This document shows positions 10,600 through 20,999 of a stretch of 64,000 bases of DNA, piece by piece. Position numbers and translations under genes: made by a program. The DNA comes from Chytridium lagenaria (lineage: Eukaryota > Chytridiomycota > Chytridiomycetes > Chytridiales > Chytridiaceae). The stretch is from positions 1-64,000 of the forward strand of contig JAHLKC010000003.1 in NCBI GenBank assembly GCA_025449115.1. Reading direction: 5' to 3'. Within the stretch, counting starts at the first letter, position 1; every line of letters begins with the position of its first letter. The notes beneath the pieces are model-generated. The model saw nothing but the letters and a program-made list of their open reading frames with translations. It did not search any database and had not been told where the DNA came from.

Positions 10600-12030
10600 A
10601 ATGCATCGCAATAAAATTATTACATTATAATCATACTTTCCCTATATAATTCTGCACTAATAACTTTCGATGGGCATTTTATACTGACGTCTTCTTGACG
10701 TATGAGCTTCGTTTGACATCCATATTGCCATTTGTAATTTATGTAAGCTTTTATTTACGTCTGGCTGTTGTTTACATAGAGGCTTCCCACGTCATCGCCG
10801 ATTTTCGAATGGTATCTGATGACGTATGAAGCTTTCCAAACCAGAAAAAAGGTAGTTTTTTCTTTGAATCGGGAATCGACAAAACTCTGACACCTTCGAA
10901 TCCTCTTACATTAACGGTACATGAGGAAAAGGATAAGAGTGAAGCTGTGAAGCCTAGAAAGTGATGGGTTTGAGATTAATCTTTGTTGCTTATAGCAAGT
11001 AAAGTGTTAATGTAGACTTATTCAGTTTGACTACAGACAGGTAAATATTACCCACTGCTCGCTGCTTCTTTTTCTCGACGGGTATGTGAACGCCAAAACC
11101 ATAAACATTAACTGCATAGGAGAATGAATTCAAAACATCGATAGCAGCTTCATCATGACCATTTTATACCGATATTCGTAAGGAGATGCCATCCGTTTTC
11201 GTTATTTACACGGCCCTACCAGCTTTAGGCGCATGCATCCGTGCCGTCGATTTAATCTAGCTCCATTCATGCACGGAAAGCTTGGCGGCCATTTTTCATT
11301 GACTTGGGATGAAGTGTGAGCGGAGTCGGGGGCATAACGCATCCCGAACATGATCACACTGTTGAAGAAGATTTCATTTATTTGTAAGCAATTACACGTC
11401 CTTTTCGCGTGAAAAAGCTTGTCACATTCTGCATCTTATTCTTGTCTTTCTAATCGAAGCGCAAAGTCAACGTGGATGAATATATTAGGACCCACCCTTA
11501 CCTTCCGATCCCGCGCCTGAGTCCAATATTTTATTATTTTTCCGTCCGATTAAAATATCGAAAAATCACAAGACCCAAGAAAGTGACAAAACTATTATGG
11601 AACGGGAGGGATCGGAACAGTGAGATCCGTAGAAAGTGATACAATCGGAATTAAACGAGGTGCTTGAGTAAGGTTCTGTTTTTCAGTACGACAGTCGCCA
11701 ACATTTGTATTACACTAATTCTTAACAAATCTTTTGTCTTCCGACATGCGCCCAAACCTTCTGTTTTTGGTGTTCGGCTCCTATCAAACCATAACCCGCC
11801 AGATCGCTTGTTTTCAAATCATAACACATCATGCCACACATGCAAGATGCTGTTTGGCGTCGATTTTCTTTTACGTCAACTATTTTTACTAAACGTCTTT
11901 CAACAAATAGTTACTGTTAAGTTACGTTGAAGAATGAGTTGTTATGAAATTTTCCGATTCTTATTCCTTTCGCTTCTATTTTCTTCTTCCATCTCCGGTT
12001 AATAAATATTGCATTTTTTCTTTTTAAAAG
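10600..12030. other. Intergenic region between FBT copies 2 and 3
   Basis: AT-rich, with only short meaningless open frames. Nothing recognised beyond the promoter of copy 3 at its right end. Confidence 0.5.
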
Positions 12031-12031
12031 G

Positions 12032-12037
12032 TATAAA
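12032..12037 (+). promoter_or_regulatory. TATA box of FBT copy 3
   Basis: TATAAA 73-78 bp upstream of the ATG at 12110, followed by a C/T-rich leader ending in CTTCGGG before the ATG. Confidence 0.65.
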
Positions 12038-12109
12038 TAGCTGACACATATCCCCTCCCCTTCGACTTTACCCCCTCATTCAAGTCTTTCACCTCCCAAC
12101 ACCTTCGGG

Positions 12110-13822
12110 ATGCCGGCAAAGACCAACATAACCGTCAGCTCGATTGGCCGCCGGATCAACCAGACCGGCAAAGGTACGTACCCTCCATTTTCTATCAAGC
12201 GCCGGATGTATCATCACGTTTTGATAATCCTTCCCCTGCGAGACATCCTCTCTCGACATTACCTAGCCTGCATCATCCTTGTAAGCAAACCTGCAGTTCT
12301 AACATCGTTTTCTCGTTCTTCAGACATCAAGGAATTCTTCATCACTGCGACCAAGACTCAGGGTCTCGACTTCTTCTTGATCATCTCCGCTACCTACTTC
12401 CTTCAAGGTTTCCGTAACTATGCCTTCGGTGGTGCCATCATTTGGTACATGGGTCAGGTCCTCGGACTCAACGGCGCTCAGACTCAAGCTGCTCGTTCCA
12501 CCATTTTGATCACCTGGAACATCAAGTTCGTCTACGGCTTGATCTTCGACAACGTCCCCATCCTCGGCCGCCACGACCACCCTTACTACGTCCTCTCTGC
12601 TCTCCTCGGTCTCGCCTCCTTCATCTGTCTTGGAATTGAGAACATCGCCACCACTGAAGCCGCCGCCACTGGTCTTTTCTTCATGGCTTTGATGGCTATG
12701 GCTATGTGCGATGTCATCGCCGACGCCATGGTTGTCAAGCGTGCTCGTCTCGCTGGATCCCGTGATGGTGCTGCCCTCCAGACCTGGTGCTGGATCATGC
12801 TCTACGTCGGATACACCATCGGAACCCCCATCCAGGGAGCTATCCTCGGCCCCGAGGGAGAACGTCCCCTCGACCTTATGCGTTACGCCTACATCCCCAT
12901 GTCTGCTGCCCTTGTCGTCCTCTCCCTCTTCATCCGCGAGAAGCCTTCCGGCCGCAAGATCGCCGTCATGAACATCCCCATCGGTATCTGGAAGCTCATT
13001 CAAGGTATCGTCCTCAACTTCAAGGTCTTGCTCCCCGCTCTCTGGATTCTCCTTCGCGGTATGGTCGTTCCCGACATTGCCCCCGCATGGAACTACTGGC
13101 TCAGGAACATTGAAATCGGTGTCGACCAACAAGCCTACATTGATGCTTCGGGTGGTATCTCTGGTATCATCGGTCTCCTCCTTTTCGGCGCCTTCTTCAC
13201 CAAGACCAAGTTCCGTCGCATTTTCTTTGTTGTTCAGTTCATTGTCGGTTGCTTTGGTATTCTCGACCTTGCTCTTTTCAAGGGCTGGAACAGGCAAGCT
13301 GGTATTTCCGACCTTGTTTTCCTCGCCGGTTCCCAGAACATTCAGGAGATTCTCGGTCAGCTTGCCAGTATGCCTTTCTTGATCATGGCCGCCCAGATGT
13401 GCCCTGCCGATATCGAGGCTTCCTACTACGCCGCCCTCACCTCAGTTTCCAACGGTGGTAACAACGCCGCTGTCCGTATCGGCGGTATCATGCTTGAGCA
13501 GCTCAAGATCGATCTTGGTCGTGACCCCGCCACCGGTCGTCGTGTGTTCGACCTTACCAACCTTGAGACCGCCATGTGGATCCGTTTCGGCTGCACCTTT
13601 ATCCCTTGTCTCCTCGTCTTCATGCTTCCCGACGCTTCCGCTATCGACCCCCACGGCGAGATGGCCAAGGAGGCTGAAGTTTACGGCCAGATGACTTCTG
13701 CCGAGCGCGACGAGCTTGAGGCCAAGGCTGCTGAGGGTGACGCTGACGCCAAGAAGAAGCTTGAAGCCATTCTTGAGTACGAGGCTAACAAGGAGAAGAC
13801 TGAGGCTGCTGAGAAGGTGTAA
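12110..13822 (+). CDS. Folate-biopterin transporter family protein (BT1/FBT), copy 3, intact
   Basis: Reference member of the array. Exons 12110-12173 and 12324-13822 join in phase 1 to encode 520 aa; the 150-nt intron happens to be open in frame. About twelve hydrophobic segments span roughly residues 36-455. FBT landmarks are YFLQGF (46-51), WNIKFVYGLIFDN...GRHDHPYY (86-110), CDVIADAMVVKRAR (150-163), AALQTWCW (171-178) and MCPADIEASYYAALTS (380-395). A hydrophilic Glu/Lys-rich tail, probably cytosolic and helical, occupies 462-520. Proton-coupled uptake of folates, pterins or similar solutes is known for characterised FBT proteins; the substrate here is unknown. A TATA box lies upstream and the shared 3' UTR stem-loop downstream. 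No frameshift. Confidence 0.9.
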   Translation: MPAKTNITVSSIGRRINQTGKGTYPPFSIKRRMYHHVLIILPLRDILSRHYLACIILVSKPAVLTSFSRSSDIKEFFITATKTQGLDFFLIISATYFLQGFRNYAFGGAIIWYMGQVLGLNGAQTQAARSTILITWNIKFVYGLIFDNVPILGRHDHPYYVLSALLGLASFICLGIENIATTEAAATGLFFMALMAMAMCDVIADAMVVKRARLAGSRDGAALQTWCWIMLYVGYTIGTPIQGAILGPEGERPLDLMRYAYIPMSAALVVLSLFIREKPSGRKIAVMNIPIGIWKLIQGIVLNFKVLLPALWILLRGMVVPDIAPAWNYWLRNIEIGVDQQAYIDASGGISGIIGLLLFGAFFTKTKFRRIFFVVQFIVGCFGILDLALFKGWNRQAGISDLVFLAGSQNIQEILGQLASMPFLIMAAQMCPADIEASYYAALTSVSNGGNNAAVRIGGIMLEQLKIDLGRDPATGRRVFDLTNLETAMWIRFGCTFIPCLLVFMLPDASAIDPHGEMAKEAEVYGQMTSAERDELEAKAAEGDADAKKKLEAILEYEANKEKTEAAEKV

Positions 13823-13941
13823 ATTGTTTTACGCCCCGCAACCTTTATTCACTTTGTCTCTTGTGTCTGTGACCCTTATTCCCCCTTTTAATCTTTTAAT
13901 TGCTGCTGCGTTGGGAACTTGGTTGGTTTTTTGTGGATAAG

Positions 13942-13959
13942 GGAGATGATACTTTCTCC
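13942..13959 (+). promoter_or_regulatory. Conserved 3' UTR stem-loop after FBT copy 3
   Basis: GGAGATGATACTTTCTCC, about 120 nt past the stop. A second shared block, GCGAGAGCTCCTT (14028-14040), is followed by CCTCATAACATAA, probably the 3' end-formation region. Confidence 0.65.
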
Positions 13960-14059
13960 TTTCACGCCTTCCGGATAGGTTTCTTTCTTCCGGGCATTGG
14001 GATGGTGGCTTTTCTTGCCGCTTATGTGCGAGAGCTCCTTCCCTGACCTCATAACATAA

Positions 14060-15690
14060 CGAATTTACAATACACTGCATATGCTTTGTCCCCTATCCGG
14101 TCCCTATTCAGTTTTTTTTTTGTACTGTGTTTGTATGGTAAGTCGACCTGACTTTTCGGATGCAGAAGCCAATTGTCCTCGGAAGATAAATGCCTTATCA
14201 GGTAAGGAAAATGAAGGTAGTGTTGTAACGGTAAGTGTAAACGTAAGTTGCTATCTTTTTTTCTTCTTTTTTTTCTTGATATTTCGTCTCCTCTCATTTC
14301 GTGTTTGTTTCAATTAGCTCTTTTTTGTGTGCTTGCTTCTCTTTTGTTTATTTGCTTTTGTATTATACTGACGTAAGATCAGCTATTATCAACCGTTCAT
14401 TGCAGGTAAATAGTTATCGTACGTCGCACTTCTTAAACTTTAGCATTTACATTGTTAATTCCTTTTACATACTTTCTAGTTATCTCAAATATTTTCCACC
14501 AAATGATATTGACTATACATATTTCCGTTTTTCGTTTTTTTCTATTCTTGCTCTATTTAGTTCTGTCTTTTCGTCCCTCGAAATATTGAAATTGTTTTAA
14601 GATTAAGTATATCAAACGTTTTCTATTGTGTGAGTCGCTACCATATGACGGATGTAATGGTAAACTCGACATTTTCTCTGCTCAATTTATAACCACAAAC
14701 GTGTCTCTAAACTATAAGCCGTTCTGCCCGAACAAAGTTTGAAGAAAGAGTCAGATAAGAGAAAAACATATATATGTCGTGTAAATTAATTGCTTCAAAC
14801 CCGCGCTAAACGTACTCAATGAAAAGTACGATGCTTAGCACGAGGCATATTACGAGTCTTCATTATTGTAATTCTAATGAGATCACAAGATAAACGAGCT
14901 AGCGTCGATGCCTGGCGCCTGTTGCATGCAGTAGGGCAAATATCCCAATTAAAGAAAGAGCTGTTGTAATGGCTCGTCGTTAAACTGTATGATGGCTCCA
15001 GCGATGGAGTATTGCTAATTTGGTCTGTCTCTTTTTTAAAATAATAGTAAGAAAAAGAAGAATCATTCATCACCATTCCATTTGCAATAAGTATTTGACC
15101 GGATGACAGTACACTTGTAAGACTGTCACCACAACCCACCTCTATTAATCATTTATGCAAAGGAGGCGCGAAGTGTTTGCCGGAGACAAGCTTTTGATTA
15201 TTTATATATTATCAGTTTTTTGCTAAAAAGACGCAAAGACAACTAAAATTTATATTTCGAAACCAAAAGATTTGCCTTTTTAGATACAAAGTAATACAGA
15301 ACCAGTAATACAATTATTATCAATTTTCCTCCTCTTCCTTGGTTTAGAAGGTGCTTGCTCTCGGTGATGACCAAACCTCCGCGCCCCACAGAGAACCCAC
15401 CGACTTATGAACGAAAATGAAATTAAACACGCAATAAAATATTTGCTTAGCGTGACGGGTTAAATCAACACTTATTCTGGTTGCCAATCAACTCCGCTTT
15501 CTATTTTTATTTGTTTTAGCGCTAAAAAGAAAATAATATGTAAATAATTCACAAGAGGTGTTTTCTTTAATTACTTTTTTACTTTTTCTTATCATTCAAT
15601 CGTCACGCACTCATCTCTATCGGAGAATTCTTTTTATCCTTCTTCTTCTTTATTTTTCTTCTCTAATATATCAGCCTACAACAGCACTAT
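14060..15690. other. Intergenic region between FBT copies 3 and 4
   Basis: AT-rich with no gene recognised. From about 15165 it becomes similar to the region upstream of copy 5 (26212 onward), marking the left part of a segmental duplication. Confidence 0.5.
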
Positions 15691-15693
15691 AAA
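15688..15693 (+). promoter_or_regulatory. TATA box of FBT copy 4
   Basis: TATAAA 67-72 bp upstream of the ATG, followed by a leader nearly identical to that of copy 5 (CACTTCCCAA...GACTTTCGGG). Confidence 0.65.
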
Positions 15694-15759
15694 TACCTAC
15701 TCTTCCCCTCTCATATCGATATCCCCCTCATCTTCTTTTCACTTCCCAAGACTTTCGGG

Positions 15760-17507
15760 ATGCCTGCAAAGTCGACTTTCACAGTTTCGTCTATTGGTCG
15801 CAGGATCAATCAAACCGGCAAAGGTAAGCGTTAGCATTCACTTATAATCATCGCCATCATTGTACATTGATACCTACAACCATCTTCTATTTTTCCATTT
15901 TCATCCCAACCATCATTGTGAATTGATACCTACTCTATCTTCTATCTTTCCATTTTTATCCCACCTCCGTTCAAAATAAAGTATGCTAAAATCCTTCTCA
16001 CGCCTCTCCTATTCAGACATCAAAGAGTTCTTCATCACCGCCGTCAAGACTCAGGGTCTCGACTTCTTCCTCATCATCACCGCGACCTACTTCCTCCAGG
16101 GCTTCCGTAACTATGCCTTCGGTGGTGCTATCATCTGGTACCTCGGTCAAGTTCTCGGTCTCAACGGTGCTCAGATCCAGTCGGCGCGTTCAACCATTTT
16201 GATTACCTGGAACATCAAGTTCGTCTACGGTCTGATCTTCGACAACGTCCCCATCCTCGGCCGCCATGACCACCCTTACTACATCATCTCCGCCGTCCTT
16301 GGTTTGATTTCCTTCATCTGCCTTGGTATCGAGAACATCGCCACCACCGAGACCAACGCCGTCATCCTCTTCTTCGCTGCCCTCATGGCCATGGCCATGT
16401 GCGATGTCATTGCCGATGCCATGGTTGTCAAGCGTGCTCGTCTTGCTGGTTCCCGTGACGGTGCTGCTCTCCAGACTGGTGCTGGATCGCCCTCTACGTC
16501 GGCTACACCATCGGTACCCCCATCCAAGGTGCCATTCTCGGCCCCGAGGGAGAGCGTCCCCTTGACCTTATGCGTTACGCCTACATCCCCATGTCTGCTG
16601 CCCTTGTCGTCCTTTCCCTCTTCATCCGCGAGAAGCCCTCTGGCCGCAAGATTGCCATCATGAACATCCCCACTGGTATCTGGAAGCTCATCCAGGTATT
16701 GTCTCAACACCAAGGTCCTCTTCCCCATGATCTGGATTCTCCGTGGTATGGTCGTCCCCGACATTGCCCCCGCATGGAACTACTGGCTCAGGAACATTGA
16801 GATCGGTGTCGACCAACAGGCCTACATTGATGCTTCCGGTGGTATCTCTGGTATCATTGGTCTCCTCCTTTTCGGCGCCTTCTTCACCAAGACCAAGTTC
16901 CGTCGCATTTTCTTTGTCGTTCAGTTCATCGTTGGTGCTTTCGGTATCTCGACATTGCTCTTTTCAAGGGCTGGAACAGGCAAGCTGGTATTTCCGACCT
17001 CGTTTCCTCGCTGGTTCCCAGAACATCCAGGAGATCCTCGGTCAGCTCGCCTATGCCTTTTTGATCATGGCCGCCCAGATGTGCCCTGCCGATATCGAGG
17101 CTTCCTACTACGCCGCTCTCACCTCCGTCTCCAACGGTGGTAACAACGCTGGTGTCCGTATTGGTGGTGTCCTCTCGAGAAGCTCAAGATCGACTTGGCC
17201 GTGACCCCGAAACTGGCCGTCGTGTGTTTGACCTTACCAACCTCGAGACCGCCATGTGGATTCCGTTTCGGCTGCCATTCATTCCCTGTATTCTTGTTTC
17301 ATGCTTCCTGACACTTCCGCCATCGACCCCCACGGCGAGATGGCCAAGGAGGCTGAGGTTTACGGTCAGATGACTTCTGCTGAGCGCGACGAGCTTGAGG
17401 CCAAGGCTGCTGAGGGTGACGCTGATGCCAAGAAGAAGCTTGAGGCCATTCTTGAGTTTGAGGCCAACAAGGACAAGGTCGAGGAGAAGGCTGTTGACAA
17501 GGTTTAA
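15760..17507 (+). pseudogene. Folate-biopterin transporter family, copy 4, indel-riddled middle
   Basis: Exon 1 is 15760-15823 and exon 2 runs 16017-17507. The 193-nt intron contains an internal 56-bp duplication. Leader and first half are closest to copy 5 (MPAKSTFTVS...IGRRINQTGK, then an AVKTQGLDFF helix). Exon 2 is open to about 16484. From there to about 17300 roughly a dozen single-base losses relative to copy 5 break the frame. The last 200 bases, encoding the charged tail, are clean and end in TAA. The FBT signature CDVIADAMVVKRAR is present. Either a young pseudogene or unresolved sequence error; the selective retention of 5' and 3' ends is notable. Confidence 0.75.
15855..15964 (+). 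repeat. Tandem duplication inside the intron of FBT copy 4
   Basis: A 56-bp unit beginning CATCATTGTACATTGATACC is followed directly by a diverged copy beginning CATCATTGTGAATTGATACC. This explains most of the 193-nt intron length against 99 nt in copy 5. Confidence 0.85.
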
Positions 17508-17626
17508 ACCACCATGTCTATTGATTCTCGACTATTATGAAAATCCCAAAAATCCTCTTTACTCCGTCCCTTGATATATCCCTATTCCCCTCTCGCTTGA
17601 TCTCGGTTGGATATTTGCGGTATATG

Positions 17627-17644
17627 GGAGATGCTGCTTTCTCC
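17627..17644 (+). promoter_or_regulatory. Conserved 3' UTR stem-loop after FBT copy 4
   Basis: GGAGATGCTGCTTTCTCC, identical to the element after copy 5. The shared CTTGCC...GCGAGAGCTC and CCTCATAACATAA blocks follow at about 17725-17766. Confidence 0.65.
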
Positions 17645-18229
17645 TTGCCCTTATCCTGTATGCCTTGGTTTTCGATTGTATTCGTCAAATGAAATTGGTG
17701 TATGTTTGAGAGTTTTTTCTTGCCAAGTATAGTGCGAGAGCTCTCATCTTCAGCCTCATAACATAAATATATTGATTGTCTCTTTTATCTTTCCTTTCTT
17801 TGTTTCCCTCTTTCTTTTTTCATTTCTGCATTAATAAGGTAGGTGACTAAGGTAGGTGAAGAGTAATTGTAATTTAATGCATGTGAGGTAAGTAAGTCGT
17901 TTTTTTTTGTTTTTTTTTCATTCTTTCTTTCTTATATGGTAAGTACATATTCATTATTTATGTTCCCTTTGATTCCTCGCTACATCCTTTTAATTTCGTA
18001 ACCGTCTCGTTCTTCTATTATTTCCTCCCTATATCTTAGACTTTACATAATTATATAGCAATCAAAACCCTTGTTCTCACCAAAGTGCTGTGATATGGAT
18101 GCAGGTTTTAAAAGTTATAGTTACTCCGTAGAAGGAAAAAAAATATAGAACGTGTTCGACGAAAAAAAAGAATGATGACTGAGACCTGTGGGATTGAATT
18201 TCCTCTCACTTAGCGAAACGGACAACAAA

Positions 18230-18350
18230 CCAGTGCAAGCATGTGACGCGGTGCCCCAGCCAACACGCAAGCATGCATTGCGGCAAACCCCGCGCGCAAT
18301 AGCGCGGCACACTAGCCAGCACACAAGCATCCAGTGCGGCAAACGTCAGA
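18230..18350. repeat. Degenerate short tandem repeats (AAGCATGCAGTGCGGCAAA type), cluster 1
   Basis: GC-rich stretch in which AAGCATG/AAGCATC followed by a GCGGCAAAC-like tail recurs near 18237, 18269 and 18325, interleaved with CCAACAC-like spacers. It is out of character with the AT-rich flanks. Confidence 0.6.
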
Positions 18351-18424
18351 AAACCTGCCGGCTCATGCGAATGACACATCCCCCGCGTTCTGGCAATATT
18401 AAGACATGGTGACCTTAGGGCGGG

Positions 18425-18660
18425 TGCGAAGATAGCAGTTAGACGCCTCCAATGTCCGACGTCCCCTAATCATCAAGTTATCCAGCCCCCAACCCTCATA
18501 CAAGTAGTGCACTGTGTGAAGTTCTCTCTAGTCGCCTCCTCTGCTCAGCCCCAGCATACAGAGGTAAAGAACCACACAATAGGTGACAAGACTGGAATCT
18601 AGAATATTCTCCTAGGTTAAGAGTCAAGGCCTTGTGAGATTACAAGATAACCTCGCCGAG
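18425..18660. repeat. Dispersed repeat fragment related to 21040-21140 and 25144-25240
   Basis: Contains a GCCTCCAATGT...ACAAGTAGTGC block also found at 21068-21136. It also has a GTGAAGTTCTCTCTA...GCATACAG...TAGGTGAC block shared with both arms of the inverted repeat at 24799-25372, and a GAGGCATGAATG block shared with 24120. It looks like a broken transposable-element end. Confidence 0.6.
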
Positions 18661-18904
18661 AGGCATGAATGTGTCGATTATATAGACCTCGTGAACGGGA
18701 ACATCAAAATATTAGAAAGGGTTTAAGTTGAGGACGTAAAACACAAGAGGCTGATCCCAGAGCCCCACAGCGCTTGACGCAGCATGGGACTCAAATCTCG
18801 TCTCCCCTACCCACACCCGCGTTGTACCAACCCTAAGCTGACGCAGATGCAAGGACAAGCCCCACGCAAAAGGAGCGACCCGGCCATCAAAACAAAACCC
18901 GCGC

Positions 18905-19065
18905 GCACGCATGCGGCGCGGCAACCAGGTCAACACCTAAGCATGCAGCACGGCAAATTACACGCGCAAGCATGGTACACAGCACCCCGGCCAACAAGCA
19001 AGCATGCAGTGCAGCAAACATCCTTTCGCTCTGCATGTAAGCATGCCGTGCTGCACTGGCAGACG
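18905..19065. repeat. Degenerate short tandem repeats, cluster 2
   Basis: The AAGCATGCAG(C/T)-(A/G)C-GGCAAA unit recurs near 18909, 18939, 18968, 19000 and 19039, spaced 29-39 bp apart, in the same orientation as cluster 1. Confidence 0.6.
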
Positions 19066-19079
19066 ACTCGCACAGTTTG

Positions 19080-20040
19080 AAATATTGAAGGTTTTCTAAT
19101 ATTCCACGTGATAAATTTTACTACAAATAAAAGATATAATGACTATAAATGGTTGTCTTAGCCTAGGCGTCACTTATATTTCCAAGAGTAGGTGTACTCT
19201 TAGATGATGATTCTTTGTTGTCAAATTACGACTGACGTCACTAATGCGTATTTGTTTAAAGTTATATGGACGCCTTATAAACGAGCAGAAGTACTTATGT
19301 ATGTAGGGGTTTATGTGTTTATTGTTTATATTTTTCTCGTTTCTTGTTTGTTTTGTTGTTTACTATATCCTTTTTTGACTAACTTATTTACATCAGCAAA
19401 ATTAATAATAAACTGAGAGAGAAGTTGTCCCCACAAAAATCATCATATCCTGTCCTGTTTGTGCATGATCTTCCCCCCCACATTGCTTATTTGACACCAT
19501 GTCTTTCTATCTGCCTCTTACTGGGAATGGGCCCTGTTTTAATTAAGTTGTAAAGTGTACCATGGCACGGGATGTTGTCACATGCTTTTGAATGAGAACT
19601 CCTTCAATACCCCTCCAGATGCTCATGGACAATGACAGGCAAGTAAGGTACGCTATTCCCCCTCTTATGCATTCCATTGAGTCCTGAAACGACTCCACCA
19701 CCTGGGAGCGCGTGGAAATACGACTTGACTGCTGGTTTGCTTAGGTAATGGGTTATATAAAAGAGTTGTTGTAAGAGTCTTGTAGATTGACACCAGAATG
19801 GTAGTTAATACATAGCTTAAAGCTTTGTCACCCTAGTATCTTCATTGATCGGCATTGTTGGAAACTTTAAGAAAAAACCCCATTAGAATCACTTCATCCT
19901 CACACCTTAAATTCATACTACTAACATTGAGTGTAATAGCTCTTTAATGAGTTGTGAAGAATTACATTATTCACATGGCCTATGGCTCATAAGAACATTT
20001 TGTCTAAGTCCGTTGAGTTCCGTTATATCCCGCGTCGACG
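19080..20040. other. Gene-free region within the repeat block
   Basis: No gene or clear repeat recognised; AT-rich with scattered short frames only. Confidence 0.4.
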
Positions 20041-20059
20041 CGTATATTTACGCGTCATA

Positions 20060-20165
20060 TTGAATCCTCCCTTCTTTTCCCTTTGGGTTTTTATATATAC
20101 TTTTTCCCCACATTTATAGGGTTTTTATTGAAGGAGGTGGCGCGCATATGTGCCGTTTATATGTG
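20060..20165 (+). repeat. LTR-like sequence, left copy
   Basis: A TTCCCTTTGGG...TTTTTCCCCA...GGGTTTTTAT-GAAGGAGG stretch that resembles 24180-24265 in order and spacing. The resemblance suggests two diverged direct terminal repeats about 4.1 kb apart. Confidence 0.35.
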
Positions 20166-20999
20166 TGTGCATATTTTGTGTCTATTATTTATTTGTATTT
20201 TGTGCATTACTTTAATATGAGAGATTTCTTGATTTAATTTGTACCTGTTGAATCCAGTAGTTGATATTGAGTTGATCCCTATCCTCTATCACCACGCGCG
20301 TGGCCTCGCGACGTGATCTCCCCTTCACTCTTAGTTGGATGACAGTCGACCCCTCTGCCCCCTTACCACCTGGTGAAGCTGCAATCCGGCCATTTGAGAC
20401 AGAAGGCTGTGATGGAATCCCTCCTTATTCACAGTGTCCTTTAGTTAAGGCTTGGTCAGCTATATTCCACCTCTTATATTTCACCTCGGGTGCTCTCTGA
20501 CCCGATGATCAGGCGCTAATGGCAGGCAATGAGTGAGGTTACCCTGTTCTAAGCTCTGAGAGGCAAACGAGAGCCCATGTTCCAAAAGGTGCCATAGTAG
20601 CGTGGCATGGAGACTTATAGCCATCCCCGATCGCCTGGAGACAATCTGGTGCTGATATTGGTTTAGAAGCAAGGTAAGTCGATAATGGAGATACTAAACA
20701 CGTTCCCTTCTCCCTTAAATAAGCAGAATCTCGCGATCACTCACCCACACCATCGCCAAGCAACAACATAACTTAGATTCAGGAGTACATCCTGTCCCTA
20801 GGTGCTCTGTGGACTTGATCTGCTGGAGCAACTCCTTTACTCTTCTCCCCTAACCCTTAGTCGAAGCTAGGTAGGGAGGGATGGGTCAAGAGAAGACCAC
20901 AGAGTAGACTTGTTACTGCTAATCTTAATTAGACATGGAATGACACCTTGTGATCTCCTCCTATGGACCTAGAGTCCAAGGAGCGTGCCCAGAGATATC

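Noticed and set aside
12320..13297. Long acidic antisense open frame opposite FBT copy 3 (similar ones opposite copies 1, 5 and 7)
   Set aside because: It mirrors the strong C-ending codon preference of the sense genes, which removes antisense stops. It has no start context, domain or own promoter, so it is a shadow.
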